Source: Mycobacterium sp. 1274761.0 (GTDB lineage Bacteria > Actinomycetota > Actinomycetes > Mycobacteriales > Mycobacteriaceae). From it: 64,000 nt of DNA. The stretch covers positions 1 through 64,000 of the forward strand of contig NZ_LZMC01000009.1 in assembly GCF_001668615.1 (NCBI RefSeq), given 5' to 3'. Made by a program: the position numbers and the translations under genes. This document shows, one piece after another, positions 44,310 to 53,930 of the stretch (within the stretch, counting starts at the first letter, position 1; the number at the start of each line of letters is the position of its first letter). A model generated the notes under the pieces. The model was not told the origin of the DNA and made no database searches. It saw only the letters and a list, made by a program, of their open reading frames with translations.

Positions 44310-45776
44310 TCCGAGCGGGCCGCACCGGACGTCGAACCGCTCGCGCACGGTGTCGAGGCTGTGACGCAGGTGCTCGCGTTCCCGCCGGTGCAGGAGCATG
44401 AACTGCGCGAGGTCCAGCGCCCGGCGTGGCAACGGATACCAGCGATTGACGTCGATCCCGCACTGGGAGAACACCTTACGAGGCACTTCGTCGGTGATCA
44501 GGCTTATGTTGTGCATCGCCAGCGTGAAAATCGTCAGCGGGAATACCGGATTGGCTCTGTGCCGTAGCTCCATGGCATCGAGCTCATACAAGGGGATGTC
44601 ATTGAGCATTCCCAGCATCATCAGATGCGTCATGAAATAGCCCATGAACGTGGTCAACTGAAGCGTGGCCGACCGCGGATTGATCGACAGCACCGCTCCG
44701 CTCGGCGACGCGTAGGGCTCGTAGGGAAGGTCATCTCTGTAGGAGAAGTATCCCGTGCAATTCACGATCCAACTGCCCGGCTCGATGACTTTCGTTGCCC
44801 CACTGCGGAAAACAAGCTGGGTGCAGCCATCGCGGTCGACGACATCGACGAGATGGTCCATCACCACGGTGTTCAAGCCTGCGGCGATCGTCGTGTTCTC
44901 CGATTCGGACATCAGTCCCAATAGGAAATTGCCGGTGCGCGGCGTCAGGTGAACGCCGTAGGTGTCTCTGAACCACTCGTTGACGGCGTCTTCGTTGGTG
45001 CCATCAAAGCGACGTGTCACACCCAGCGCCAGCGCGTTGAACGACTTGCCGCGCCACCATCTGGCGGCACCGGTCGGCAGCACGCGGTCGCGACTCAGGA
45101 AGTAGGTGCCCGACCCCGCCACCAGGTTCACCTCACGACCGGGATAATTGATGATCAGCGCATGCGCGGTGTCCATCGCCGTCTTGCCGCCACCGATCAC
45201 CCATACCGGGTTCCGGCCCCGCATCTCCTCTCCACGCACATCGCAGTAGTTCGGCGACACCGAGTGCACTCGCCGGGAGGAAAGTTGCAACGGATCGTTG
45301 GGCCGGGGCGCGAAGCCGTAGGCCTTGATCAACCGCTTTGTCTCGATGACGAGGCGTCGGCCGTCGGCCGAACTGCACGTGATCCGGACGGCGCCGGGTG
45401 CCTCGTCGTGCGACTCGACCTCCCAACCGAAGTACTCGTCGACGCGGACCCGTTCCTTCAAGACGTCAAGGCAGTGCGCGAAGTGGTCGAGCACCTCACC
45501 CTGGGTCGCCAGATACGAGCGGTCCCTGCCCAGCGTCCATGCGATGTTCCCCGCGGTGAACATCGGATGTGGTTGGTGCAGCCGCACGTACGGGTAGGTG
45601 TCCACCCACATGCCACCGACGCGTGGCCGTCGATCGACCAGGATGACCTTCTGATCGCGCGACAGATACTGGCTGGCGACGAACAGGGCGTTGAGCCCCG
45701 TGACGCCGGCGCCGACGATGCAGACGTCGCAACTCTCGACGGCGACGTCGGAGTTAGCGGGTTCAAGGGTGGTCAT
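44277..45776 (-). CDS. Flavin-containing monooxygenase family protein
   Basis: 499 aa from ATG 45776, preceded by an AAAGGGG ribosome site; the frame continues to 45821. FAD-binding VGAGVTGLN starts at residue 21; a second dinucleotide site VIGGGKTAMD is near residue 200. The ordering and the RLHQPH segment fit the FMO/Baeyer-Villiger-related NAD(P)-binding flavoproteins. Probable substrate: a hydrophobic ketone or amine. The gene shares a divergent control region with the acyl-CoA dehydrogenase, around a 26-bp perfect palindrome. Confidence 0.85.
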   Translation of the reverse strand: MTTLEPANSDVAVESCDVCIVGAGVTGLNALFVASQYLSRDQKVILVDRRPRVGGMWVDTYPYVRLHQPHPMFTAGNIAWTLGRDRSYLATQGEVLDHFAHCLDVLKERVRVDEYFGWEVESHDEAPGAVRITCSSADGRRLVIETKRLIKAYGFAPRPNDPLQLSSRRVHSVSPNYCDVRGEEMRGRNPVWVIGGGKTAMDTAHALIINYPGREVNLVAGSGTYFLSRDRVLPTGAARWWRGKSFNALALGVTRRFDGTNEDAVNEWFRDTYGVHLTPRTGNFLLGLMSESENTTIAAGLNTVVMDHLVDVVDRDGCTQLVFRSGATKVIEPGSWIVNCTGYFSYRDDLPYEPYASPSGAVLSINPRSATLQLTTFMGYFMTHLMMLGMLNDIPLYELDAMELRHRANPVFPLTIFTLAMHNISLITDEVPRKVFSQCGIDVNRWYPLPRRALDLAQFMLLHRREREHLRHSLDTVRERFDVRCGPLGLGVGAEPVKQ

Positions 45777-45827
45777 CGTTGACCCCTTTCTCCAGGTGAG
45801 GTGATTGTCGGCCGCAGACACCGGCGG

Positions 45828-45853
45828 CGATGGAGTAGTCGACTACTCCATCG
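45828..45853. promoter_or_regulatory. 26-bp perfect palindrome, divergent operator
   Basis: CGATGGAGTAGTC (45828-45840) followed by its exact reverse complement (45841-45853). It lies 52 bp before the monooxygenase start and 40 bp before the acyl-CoA dehydrogenase start. A perfect 13+13 site between two divergent catabolic genes is a strong candidate operator. No regulator gene lies next to it. Confidence 0.7.
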
Positions 45854-45892
45854 GAGAGATTCGTCGAGCACGCCACGGTGTAGACATGGACC

Positions 45893-47056
45893 ATGAGCGC
45901 CATCGATGACCTTCTTGACCTCGACTCGCTGCTGACGCCGGAAGACAAAGAGCTGCGCGAAACGATCCGCCGGTTCGGTGAACAGCGGCTGCGCCCGCAC
46001 ATTGCCGAGTGGTTCGAGGCCGGTGAGGTGCCGGTTCGCGAGCTAGCCGCCGACTTCGGCAAGCTCGGCGTGCTGGGCATGCATCTGCGGGGGTACGGCT
46101 GCGGCGGCTCGACCGCCACTGCCTACGGGCTGGTCTGCCAGGAGCTCGAGGCGGTGGACAGCGGGTTGCGTAGCCTCGTTTCGGTGCAGGGGTCGTTGGC
46201 CATGTTCGCCATCCACCGGCACGGCAGCCAGGAGCAGCGCCAGCAGTGGCTGCCGTCGATGGCCACCGGCGACGCGATCGGCTGTTTCGGGCTGACCGAG
46301 CCCGACTTCGGCTCCAATCCCGGCGGCATGCGCACCACCGCGCGCCGCGACGGCTCCGACTGGATCCTCAATGGATCGAAGATGTGGATCACCAACGGGT
46401 CGGTCGCCGACGTCGCGGTGGTGTGGGCCAGGGCCGAAGAAGGGGTGCGTGGATTTCTCGTGCCCGCCGGCACAAAGGGATTCACCGCCACCGACATGAA
46501 GCGGAAATTGTCCCTGCGGGCGTCGGTGACCTCGGAACTGCACCTCGACGATGTGCGGCTACCCGCCGAAGCGCAGCTGCCGGAGGCGCGGGGCCTGTCG
46601 GGACCGCTAGCCTGCCTGTCCGAGGCTCGCTTCGGCATCGTGTTCGGCAGCGTCGGCGCCGCGCGGGACTGCTTGCAGACCACCCTCGAGTACGTGGGGA
46701 TCCGCGAGGTGTTCGACAAGCCCCTGGCGGGATATCAACTGACGCAGGCGAAGATCGCGGATATGGCCGTCGAACTCAGCAAGGCGCAGCTGCTGGCGCT
46801 GCATTTGGGCCGGCTCAAGGATGACGGGCGCATCCGACCGGAGCAGGTCAGCGTCGGCAAGCTGAACAACTGCCGCGAAGCGATCAAGATCGCACGCCAA
46901 TGCCGAACGCTGTTGGGCGCCAACGGAATCACGCTGGAGTACCCGGTGATTCGGCACGCCAACAACCTCGAGTCGGTGTTGACCTACGAAGGCACGTCCG
47001 AGGTGCACCAACTGGTCATCGGAGAAGCGCTGACGGGTGTCAGCGCTTTCCGATGA
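45893..47056 (+). CDS. Acyl-CoA dehydrogenase (glutaryl-CoA dehydrogenase-like)
   Basis: 387 aa from ATG 45893. ACAD features: LTEPDFGSNPGGM (FAD/CoA binding), WITNGSVAD, the late RHANNLESVLTYEGTSEVHQLVIG with catalytic Glu in YEGTSE. The N-terminal VQGSLAMFAIHRHGSQEQ and R-rich middle resemble GcdH/FadE7. It oxidises an acyl-CoA in the matrix of lysine, tryptophan or branched-chain degradation; exact substrate not decided. Divergent from the monooxygenase over the palindrome at 45828. Confidence 0.9.
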   Translation: MSAIDDLLDLDSLLTPEDKELRETIRRFGEQRLRPHIAEWFEAGEVPVRELAADFGKLGVLGMHLRGYGCGGSTATAYGLVCQELEAVDSGLRSLVSVQGSLAMFAIHRHGSQEQRQQWLPSMATGDAIGCFGLTEPDFGSNPGGMRTTARRDGSDWILNGSKMWITNGSVADVAVVWARAEEGVRGFLVPAGTKGFTATDMKRKLSLRASVTSELHLDDVRLPAEAQLPEARGLSGPLACLSEARFGIVFGSVGAARDCLQTTLEYVGIREVFDKPLAGYQLTQAKIADMAVELSKAQLLALHLGRLKDDGRIRPEQVSVGKLNNCREAIKIARQCRTLLGANGITLEYPVIRHANNLESVLTYEGTSEVHQLVIGEALTGVSAFR

Positions 47057-47060
47057 ACAA

Positions 47061-48047
47061 CTAAGGGGTGAGCGGGGCGACCTGACCGCCGGTGATCCGG
47101 CGCCATGAGTACACCAGGAACAGCGTCGCTACCGGCACCGCGACCAGCAGGCCGATACCGCAGACCAGCGCTCCGACCAGGATGGTCACCACAAACACCA
47201 GCCACGTGAGGAACGCGTTGCCGAAGTTCGCCTTGCTGGTGTCGAAGCTCGTCTTGACCGCGTCGACGGCCGACAGGTTGCGGTCCAGCAGCGCCACCAC
47301 GGTGAAGAGCAACATGATGCTGGCCAGTAGGCTGGGAATGACGCACAGGAAAAACCCGACCGTCGTGATGATGCCGACGATCAACCCGGCGACGATCACC
47401 TGACCGATGTTGCGCGGCCGGAAGAACGAGCCGACCGACACCTGCTGGCCGTTGGCGATATCGAGCACGCCGCCGATATACGCGGATTGGATTGCGGCAT
47501 TGACGATCAGCGAAACAACCCATCCCACGATCGAGATCAGGATCGCAACGGGCCCCCCGGAAAACGGGCTCCACGCAAAGGAGAAACCGCTGCTGTCCGA
47601 CGTGTAACTACTCGCCCCAGGGCTGACCGCCGCCTCGAGCAGGTTGATGACGACCTGCAGCACGATGGTGATCAGGCCGTAGACCAGCGTCGCGACGATG
47701 AGCGGACCGGCGTTCTTGCTGAACTTGTTCCATGCCCACGAGAACGCTTCGCCGACGTTAAACGCTTGTGGCCCACCGTATCCCGGCCCTGCGGGCGGAT
47801 ATCCCGGTTGACCCGGCGGATATCCCGGCGCACCTGGCGGCGGCGGTGGATAGCCACCTTGCTGCGGTGGTGGCGGGTAACCGCTCGGGGGTGGCGTCGG
47901 CGGGTAACCGCCCTGCTGGGGCGGCGGTGGGTAACCGCCGGGCGGAGGGGGCGGCGGATAACCGCCCTGTCCGGGTGGCGGGTAATTGCCCTGCCCCGGC
48001 GGAGGATAACCGCCGCCGGGCGGATGGGGAGGCGGTGGATTCGTCAT
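47061..48047 (-). CDS. Proline-rich multi-pass membrane protein
   Basis: 328 aa from ATG 48047. The first 90 residues are GGYPPPP-type repeats, followed by about six membrane segments (ILISIVGWVVSLIVNAAIQSAYIGGVL and others). The soluble loop carries PFSGGPVAIL and the C-terminus ends in VYSWRRITGGQVAPLTP. The membrane part resembles the glycerophosphodiester-phosphodiesterase membrane domain/DUF975 type. Low-complexity repeats match the neighbouring RDD protein, suggesting shared origin of the tail. Function unknown. Confidence 0.75.
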   Translation of the reverse strand: MTNPPPPHPPGGGYPPPGQGNYPPPGQGGYPPPPPPGGYPPPPQQGGYPPTPPPSGYPPPPQQGGYPPPPPGAPGYPPGQPGYPPAGPGYGGPQAFNVGEAFSWAWNKFSKNAGPLIVATLVYGLITIVLQVVINLLEAAVSPGASSYTSDSSGFSFAWSPFSGGPVAILISIVGWVVSLIVNAAIQSAYIGGVLDIANGQQVSVGSFFRPRNIGQVIVAGLIVGIITTVGFFLCVIPSLLASIMLLFTVVALLDRNLSAVDAVKTSFDTSKANFGNAFLTWLVFVVTILVGALVCGIGLLVAVPVATLFLVYSWRRITGGQVAPLTP

Positions 48048-48075
48048 CAAACTTCCCGAGGTCGCACGTCGACGA

Positions 48076-48705
48076 TCAGAGCGGAACCGCGATCGTGGAG
48101 ACGATCTTGTCCACGAGCGTCTGGCGCTTGTCGTCCCACAGTGGGAACAGCACCGCGATCAGCCAGATGATGAAGCACAGGCCGCCGAACACCAAATAGA
48201 TCAGTTCGCGGACGACCGACATTCCGAAACCGATTGGCTGGCCCGTCTTTTCGCTCACTATCTTGAACTTCATGATGCCCTTGCCGATGCTGGATCCCGT
48301 GGTGCCCTGGCGATAGCCGAGGTTCCAGATCACATAGGCCAGAGCGATCAAGCCGGCCAGCGCGATGGAAAGCTGACCGATCGTCGACGCGCCCTCTGCG
48401 CAGAATTCGCCGAGTTCGTATTCCGATGTGTCGGTGACGCAGGCGGTTTCGCGGGTTCCTATCAACAGCAACCAGCCGATGCCCTCGATGATGAGGACCG
48501 GAATGTAGTCGATGATGTACGCCAACACCCGCGTACCCCACGGCGTATAAGCCTCTTTCGGCAATGCGCCAGTGGCCTGTGGCGCGAAGCCGCCCTGCTG
48601 CGGCGGCGGGAAGCCACCGCCCGGTGGCGGTGGCGGCGGATATCCACCCTGCGGAGGCGGCGGTGGCGGATAATTTCCCGGCGGAGGTGGCGGTTGATCG
48701 GTCAT
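48076..48705 (-). CDS. pra: RDD-family membrane protein with proline-rich N-terminus (Pra-like)
   Basis: 209 aa from ATG 48705 (MTDQPPPPPGNYPPPP). Pro/Gly repeats fill residues 1-45; an RDD domain with YTPWGTRVLAYIIDYIPVLIIEG follows, then two more helices and GYRQGTTGSSIGKGIMKFKIV. The layout is that of the M. tuberculosis proline-rich antigen homologue Rv1078. RDD proteins are thought to transport small solutes or ions. It is 25 bp from the next minus-strand gene and probably forms an operon with it. Confidence 0.85.
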   Translation of the reverse strand: MTDQPPPPPGNYPPPPPPQGGYPPPPPPGGGFPPPQQGGFAPQATGALPKEAYTPWGTRVLAYIIDYIPVLIIEGIGWLLLIGTRETACVTDTSEYELGEFCAEGASTIGQLSIALAGLIALAYVIWNLGYRQGTTGSSIGKGIMKFKIVSEKTGQPIGFGMSVVRELIYLVFGGLCFIIWLIAVLFPLWDDKRQTLVDKIVSTIAVPL

Positions 48706-48818
48706 GGACACCTTCCAGTTCCATTAGCTGGGACCAAGCGTGCTTAATGTACCTGAGAAGTTGCTTACCGCAGGGTCTTCGACAAAACCGTGCGGCGTGT
48801 TATACCGGCGACGCCGGG

Positions 48819-50225
48819 TTAACGCCGAAAGTTGCCGTCGGACAGGAATCCGAGGAGGTCGTGGCGGGTCAGCACGCCGACGGGCTTGCCTTCCTCGACC
48901 ACCATGACGGCGTCGCAGTCGCGAAGCGCTTTCGCGGCCTGGCTGACCAATTCGCCGGCACCGATCAACGGCAGCGGCGGCAACATGTGCTGCGACACCG
49001 CGTCGGCGAGCTTGGCCCGGCCTTCGAAAACGGCCGACAGCAATTCACGCTCGCTGACACTGCCCGCAACCTCGCCGGCCATCACCGGCGGTTCGGCACC
49101 GACGACCGGCATTTGGGACACGCCGTATTCGCGCAGGATCCCGATCGCGTCGCGCACCGTCTCCGACGGATGCGTGTGCACCAGGTCGGGCAGCGCGCCA
49201 GACTTGCCCCGCAACACATCCCCGACCGTGGCCTGCTCGACGGAGCCGCCGAGCCTGCTGCGCAGGAATCCGTACGACGACATCCATGCATCGTTGAAAA
49301 CCTTTGACATATAACCGCGTCCGCCGTCCGGAAGCAGCACCACCACAAGCGAATCCGGTCCGGCTTTCTGTGCCACCTCGATCGCGGCGACTACGGCCAT
49401 TCCGCAGGATCCGCCGACCAGAAGTGCTTCTTCGCTGGCGAGGCGGCGTGTCATGTCGAACGAGTCGGCGTCGGAGACGGCGATGATCTCGTCGGGCACG
49501 GACGGGTCGTACGCCGCCGGCCAGAAGTCCTCACCGACCCCTTCGACGAGGTACGGCCGCCCGGTGCCTCCGGAATAGACCGAGCCCTCGGGGTCGGCGC
49601 CGATGATGCGAACGGGACCCTCTGGACGCCCCGCGGAAACCTCCTTGAGGTACCGCCCTGCGCCGGTGATGGTGCCGCCCGTGCCGACACCGGCGACGAA
49701 GTGCGTCACCGTGCCATCGGTATCGTTCCAGATCTCGGGACCGGTGGTCTCGTAGTGGCTTTCGGGCCCCATCGGATTGGAGTACTGGTCGGGTTTCCAA
49801 GCCCCTTCGATTTCGCCGACGAGGCGGTTGGAGACGCTGTAGTAGCTGTCGGGATGGTCGGGCGGCACCGCCGTCGGGCACACCACGACCTCGGCGCCGT
49901 AGGCGCGCAACACGTTCTGCTTGTCCTCGCTCACCTTGTCCGGGCAGACGAAGACGCATTTGTATCCGCGCCGCTGGGCGACGAGCGCCAGGCCCACACC
50001 CGTGTTTCCGGACGTCGGCTCGACGATGGTGCCGCCGGGCTTCAGTTCGCCGCTGGCTTCTGCCGCGTCGATCATCTTCACCGCGATGCGGTCCTTGGCG
50101 CTGCCGCCCGGGTTCAAGTACTCGATCTTGGCGGCGATCCTGCCGCCGCCTTTCGGGGCAACCGAATTCAGCTCAACCAGAGGGGTGTTGCCGATGAGCT
50201 CACTGACGTGCGAGGCGATGCGCAT
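48819..50225 (-). CDS. cbs: Cystathionine beta-synthase
   Basis: 468 aa from ATG 50225. Fold type II PLP domain with Lys44 in NPGGSAKDR, phosphate loop SGNTGVG, and GTGGTITG; two CBS modules follow (VHTHPSETVRDAIGILREYGVSQMP and CDAVMVVEEGKPVGVLTRHDLLGFL). It condenses serine and homocysteine to cystathionine (Rv1077 orthologue). The CBS pair usually senses S-adenosylmethionine or adenosine nucleotides. With metB nearby, both halves of transsulfuration are encoded. Confidence 0.95.
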   Translation of the reverse strand: MRIASHVSELIGNTPLVELNSVAPKGGGRIAAKIEYLNPGGSAKDRIAVKMIDAAEASGELKPGGTIVEPTSGNTGVGLALVAQRRGYKCVFVCPDKVSEDKQNVLRAYGAEVVVCPTAVPPDHPDSYYSVSNRLVGEIEGAWKPDQYSNPMGPESHYETTGPEIWNDTDGTVTHFVAGVGTGGTITGAGRYLKEVSAGRPEGPVRIIGADPEGSVYSGGTGRPYLVEGVGEDFWPAAYDPSVPDEIIAVSDADSFDMTRRLASEEALLVGGSCGMAVVAAIEVAQKAGPDSLVVVLLPDGGRGYMSKVFNDAWMSSYGFLRSRLGGSVEQATVGDVLRGKSGALPDLVHTHPSETVRDAIGILREYGVSQMPVVGAEPPVMAGEVAGSVSERELLSAVFEGRAKLADAVSQHMLPPLPLIGAGELVSQAAKALRDCDAVMVVEEGKPVGVLTRHDLLGFLSDGNFRR

Positions 50226-50254
50226 ACGCACATCGTCTCAGGCGGGCGGAACTC

Positions 50255-51316
50255 TTACCAGGTGGCCTCTCGGATGTAGTCGCCGATCTGACGCAGCGAC
50301 CGCCTGGCCTCCTTGACCGCCGAGCCGGCGATCTGGAAGACATGCATCTGGCCGGGCCACACCCGGACCTCCACCGGCACCCCTGCGGCCGCCAGCATGT
50401 GGGCCGCCTTGCGGGCGTCGTTGAGCAGGACCTCGGAGCCGGATACATGGATCAGCGTGCGCGGCAATCCCGGCTCGATGTGGTCGAGCGGCTCGTAGAC
50501 CTCTTCGGGCTTGCCATCGACGATATTGCGTTCGGCGGCCGCCTCCACCAGCTCGATCAGCGCGTGGAAGGCCTTCGGCGGCAACATCGCATCGGAATGG
50601 ATGTTCGGGTGGTTGGCGCGTGCGGTGTTGTCGATCTCGAACAACGGCGACAAAGTGACGATGGCCGCAGGCGTCTCACCCGCCAAGCCCTCCTGCTGCA
50701 GCTTCTCGGCCAACGCAAGCGCCAGGTAGCCGCCGGCGGAGTCGCCTGCGAGAACGATCTGGTCGGGTTCGTAACCCTTCAGCCGCAGCCACTTGTAGGC
50801 GTCATAGCAGTCGTCGACCGCCATGCCGACGGAATGCTTGGGGATCATCCGGTAGTTGACGACGAGCACAGGGCTGTCGGCAAACTTCGACAACGCCTCG
50901 GTCAGGCGGCCGTGGCTGTTCACACCACAGGTCAGGAACGCGCCGCCGTGCATGTAGAGAACGACGCGGCGGTTGCCGTCGGCCGGCAGGACGCCGGCGG
51001 CCCGGACCAGCTGGGCGTTGCACTTCGGTAGGGCGATCGTTGCCCGGACGGTGCCCGGCGCGGGCTTGAGAACGCGGCACGCGAAGTCGACGACACCGAA
51101 CGGCCACGGGAGCCGCGGGGCGTAGCTACCGATAGCCAGAGCCGGCCGGATGGTGAGCATTGCGCCCAGCGCGAGCATCCGTCCGCCCAGGCTGGGACCG
51201 TCTTCGATGACCTCTACAGGCGCCCCGTCGCTGACAGGAAACTTGCGAGGTTTGTGACCCTTAGCTGCATAAATCACAGCACGAGGGGTCGTGGGAACCT
51301 TACTTGGTGCCGTCAT
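50255..51316 (-). CDS. Alpha/beta-hydrolase esterase (LipU-like)
   Basis: 353 aa from ATG 51316. HSL-type esterase motifs: HGGA oxyanion hole (LYMHGGAFLTCG), nucleophile serine in GDSAGGYLALAL, late GQMHVFQ with catalytic His. The orthologue is Rv1076 (LipU). It hydrolyses short- or medium-chain esters; substrate unknown. The upstream gap toward Rv1075c-like GDSL protein is AT-rich and holds divergent promoters. Confidence 0.88.
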   Translation of the reverse strand: MTAPSKVPTTPRAVIYAAKGHKPRKFPVSDGAPVEVIEDGPSLGGRMLALGAMLTIRPALAIGSYAPRLPWPFGVVDFACRVLKPAPGTVRATIALPKCNAQLVRAAGVLPADGNRRVVLYMHGGAFLTCGVNSHGRLTEALSKFADSPVLVVNYRMIPKHSVGMAVDDCYDAYKWLRLKGYEPDQIVLAGDSAGGYLALALAEKLQQEGLAGETPAAIVTLSPLFEIDNTARANHPNIHSDAMLPPKAFHALIELVEAAAERNIVDGKPEEVYEPLDHIEPGLPRTLIHVSGSEVLLNDARKAAHMLAAAGVPVEVRVWPGQMHVFQIAGSAVKEARRSLRQIGDYIREATW

Positions 51317-51381
51317 CGCCACCACTTCCTACGCCGACGTAGTGCCCGGGGGTGGCTCGTTGCTCGGCCGACCCCGGTGAA

Positions 51382-51435
51382 CATAGCTTGACATATATAG
51401 CCAATACAACAATCAACGAAACTTATTCAATACCC
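51382..51435. promoter_or_regulatory. AT-rich divergent promoter region
   Basis: A 50-bp AT-rich island in otherwise GC-rich DNA lies between lipU (minus) and the GDSL gene (plus). It holds TTGACA (51388-51393) on the plus strand and TATGTT (51382 region) with a TTGTAT-like -35 on the minus strand. The exact start sites cannot be read from sequence. Confidence 0.3.
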
Positions 51436-51512
51436 GACTTGATATCGCAACGTGATCGCAGATCCTGCCTCGCCACGCGGGTATCCCTAGAATTCGCCAT
51501 AAACTGGCCTTC

Positions 51513-52475
51513 GTGAGGATCCGGGCATGGCGCCGGTCGACCGCCCTCGCAGCAGCGGCCGCGCTCGCAGGCACAGGTTCCGCCTACGTCGGAGCCCGCA
51601 GCTTCCTGAGTGGCCAGGCTGACCAGGCTCGACGCGTCATACCGAAATCCTGGAACGTCCCGCCACGCGCGGACGGCGTCTACAGCCCCGCCGGCGGCCC
51701 GGTCGAGCGCTGGCACCGCGGCGTGCCGTTTGACCTGCATTTGATGGTCTTCGGTGACTCCACCGCGACGGGCTACGGCGCCCGTACCGCCGAAGAAGTT
51801 CCAGGGGTGATCATCGCCCGCAACCTGGCCGAGGCGTCTGGCAAACGGATCCGGCTGAGCACCAAGGCTATCGTCGGCGCCACGTCGAAGGGGTTGTCGG
51901 GCCAAATCGATGCGATGTTCGTGGCGGGTCCACCCCCCGATGCGGCGGTCATCATGATCGGCGCCAACGACATCACCCGGCTGCACGGCGTGGCCCCGTC
52001 GGCCCGGCGGCTGGGTGCCGCGGTGCGCCGGTTGCGGGCCAGCGGAGCCGTCGTCGTGGTCGGAACGTGTCCCGATTTCGGCGTCATCACCGCCATCCCC
52101 CAGCCGCTGCGCACGATCGCCCGCACTCGCGGCCTGCGCCTGGCGCGCGCCCAGGCCGCCGCCGTCCGAACCTCCGGCGGTGTGCCGGTGCCGCTGGCAG
52201 ACCTGCTGACGACCGACTTCCGGCAGGCGCCCGAACGATTCTTCTCCGACGACATGTTCCATCCGTCGGGCGCCGGTTACGAGTTGGCGGCCAAGCAGCT
52301 GCTGCCCGCGTTGTGTAATGCGTTGGGAGAGTTGACTTATACGACGGAACCTGCGTCGCCGCTGGAGAGCAGGGCCGGCGAGATGCCCACGCTGCTCTCG
52401 CGGCTGGGCGGGATGAGCCGGTTGTGGCGGCGCTCCACCGGGGTCCCCGCACCGATCGTGGTGCCCGCCAGCTAG
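51513..52475 (+). CDS. SGNH/GDSL hydrolase (Rv1075c-like)
   Basis: 320 aa from GTG 51513. An N-terminal hydrophobic, Ala-rich segment suggests export or membrane anchoring. GDSL motifs: FGDSTATGYG (Ser83), GAND (block III) and DDMFHPSG with catalytic Asp247 and His250. It is an esterase acting on acyl esters; its orthologue Rv1075c has reported esterase activity. Divergent from lipU. Confidence 0.88.
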   Translation: MRIRAWRRSTALAAAAALAGTGSAYVGARSFLSGQADQARRVIPKSWNVPPRADGVYSPAGGPVERWHRGVPFDLHLMVFGDSTATGYGARTAEEVPGVIIARNLAEASGKRIRLSTKAIVGATSKGLSGQIDAMFVAGPPPDAAVIMIGANDITRLHGVAPSARRLGAAVRRLRASGAVVVVGTCPDFGVITAIPQPLRTIARTRGLRLARAQAAAVRTSGGVPVPLADLLTTDFRQAPERFFSDDMFHPSGAGYELAAKQLLPALCNALGELTYTTEPASPLESRAGEMPTLLSRLGGMSRLWRRSTGVPAPIVVPAS

Positions 52476-52509
52476 GTTTTCCCAGTAAGCCACTACTGAG
52501 GAGCCCGTC

Positions 52510-53727
52510 ATGAGTGAAGCCGTCATTGTCGCGACCGCACGTTCACCGATCGGCCGCGCGGGCAAGGGGTCGCTGGTTGACATGCGACCCGACGACCTGG
52601 CCGCGCAGATGGTGCGCGCAGCGCTGGACAAGGTGCCGTCGCTGGATCCAAAGGACATCGACGACCTGATCATGGGCTGCGGGCAGCCCGGCGGTGAAGC
52701 GGGCTTCAACATCGGCCGCGCGGTCGCTGTGCAGTTGGGCTACGACTTCCTACCCGGCACGACGGTGAACCGGTACTGCTCGTCGTCGCTGCAGACCACG
52801 CGGATGGCGTTCCATGCGATCAAGGCCGGAGAGGGCAGCGCGTTCATCTCCGCGGGCGTGGAGACGGTGTCCCGGTTCCCGAAGGGCACCTCCGACGGGT
52901 GGCCCGATACGCACAACCCGCTGTTCGCCGACGCCGAGGAGCGATCGGTGAACGCCGCCGCCGGCGCAGACAAATGGCACGACCCGCGTCAGGACGGTCT
53001 GCTGCCTGATGTCTACATCGCGATGGGCCAGACCGCCGAGAACGTCGTGCTGCACACCGGGATCAGCCGCGAGGAACAGGATCACTGGGGTGTGCGCAGC
53101 CAGAACCGGGCCGAGGAAGCCATCAAGAGCGGATTCTTCGCACGCGAGATCTCGCCGGTGACGCTGCCGGACGGCTCGCAGGTCAGCACCGACGACGGGC
53201 CGAGGGCGGGCACCACCTACGAGAAGGTCAGCCAGCTCAAGCCGGTGTTCCGGCCGAACGGCACGGTCACTGCCGGTAATGCCTGTCCGCTGAATGACGG
53301 TGCTGCAGCGGTGATCGTGACCAGCGATGCGAAGGCCAAGGAGCTGGGGCTGACGCCGCTGGCGCGCATTGTCGCGACGGGTGTGAGCGGGCTGTCGCCG
53401 GAGATCATGGGCCTCGGGCCCATCGAGGCCACCCGTAAGGCGCTGGCGAACGCGGGCATGACGATCGATGACATCGATCTCTACGAGATCAATGAGGCGT
53501 TCGCGGTGCAGGTACTCGGTTCGGCCCGCGAGTTGGGCATGGACCTCGACAAGCTGAACGTTTCGGGAGGCGCGATCGCGCTGGGGCATCCATTCGGTAT
53601 GACGGGTGCGCGCATCACGGCGACGCTGCTGAACAATCTGCAGACCCACGACAAGACCTTCGGCCTGGAGACGATGTGCGTCGGCGGTGGGCAGGGCATG
53701 GCCATGATCATCGAGCGCCTGAGCTGA
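52510..53727 (+). CDS. fadA3: Acetyl-CoA acetyltransferase / thiolase (FadA3-like)
   Basis: 405 aa from ATG 52510. Thiolase active residues: Cys90 in NRYCSSSLQTTR, His in ALGHPFGMTGARI, and Cys in MCVGGGQGM. The N-terminus AVIVATARSPIGRAGKGS is typical. It removes acetyl-CoA in beta-oxidation (or runs the reverse condensation). The syntenic gene is Rv1074c. It lies 34 bp after the GDSL gene. A terminator hairpin stands 277 bp downstream after two intergenic repeats. Confidence 0.93.
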   Translation: MSEAVIVATARSPIGRAGKGSLVDMRPDDLAAQMVRAALDKVPSLDPKDIDDLIMGCGQPGGEAGFNIGRAVAVQLGYDFLPGTTVNRYCSSSLQTTRMAFHAIKAGEGSAFISAGVETVSRFPKGTSDGWPDTHNPLFADAEERSVNAAAGADKWHDPRQDGLLPDVYIAMGQTAENVVLHTGISREEQDHWGVRSQNRAEEAIKSGFFAREISPVTLPDGSQVSTDDGPRAGTTYEKVSQLKPVFRPNGTVTAGNACPLNDGAAAVIVTSDAKAKELGLTPLARIVATGVSGLSPEIMGLGPIEATRKALANAGMTIDDIDLYEINEAFAVQVLGSARELGMDLDKLNVSGGAIALGHPFGMTGARITATLLNNLQTHDKTFGLETMCVGGGQGMAMIIERLS

Positions 53728-53750
53728 CTTCGGCGTTCCACCGACGCCCG

Positions 53751-53806
53751 CGATTCTGCGAACAGATCGTGAAACACGAGATTTTCGCGATCTCTACGCA
53801 GATTCG
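53751..53806. repeat. Palindromic intergenic repeat, copy A
   Basis: Left CGATTCTGCG (53751-53760) faces CGCAGATTCG (53797-53806) with one mismatch; inner AGATCG faces CGATCT (53788-53793). The left half shares the CGATTCTGCG--CAGATCG pattern with copy B, 124 bp downstream. It lies in the 317-bp gap between fadA3 and the Bax-inhibitor gene; the rest of that gap shows no gene. Confidence 0.6.
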
Positions 53807-53930
53807 AATGCCACGCCGGTCGAGGCGATGCAGTACGTCGGACGCGGTATTCGTTTTAACGGCTATCGCCTCGCTGCCGACAAACGGGCCCTCGAGCATC
53901 GACATCGCTCGACTCTCGCGTGTCTGCGTC

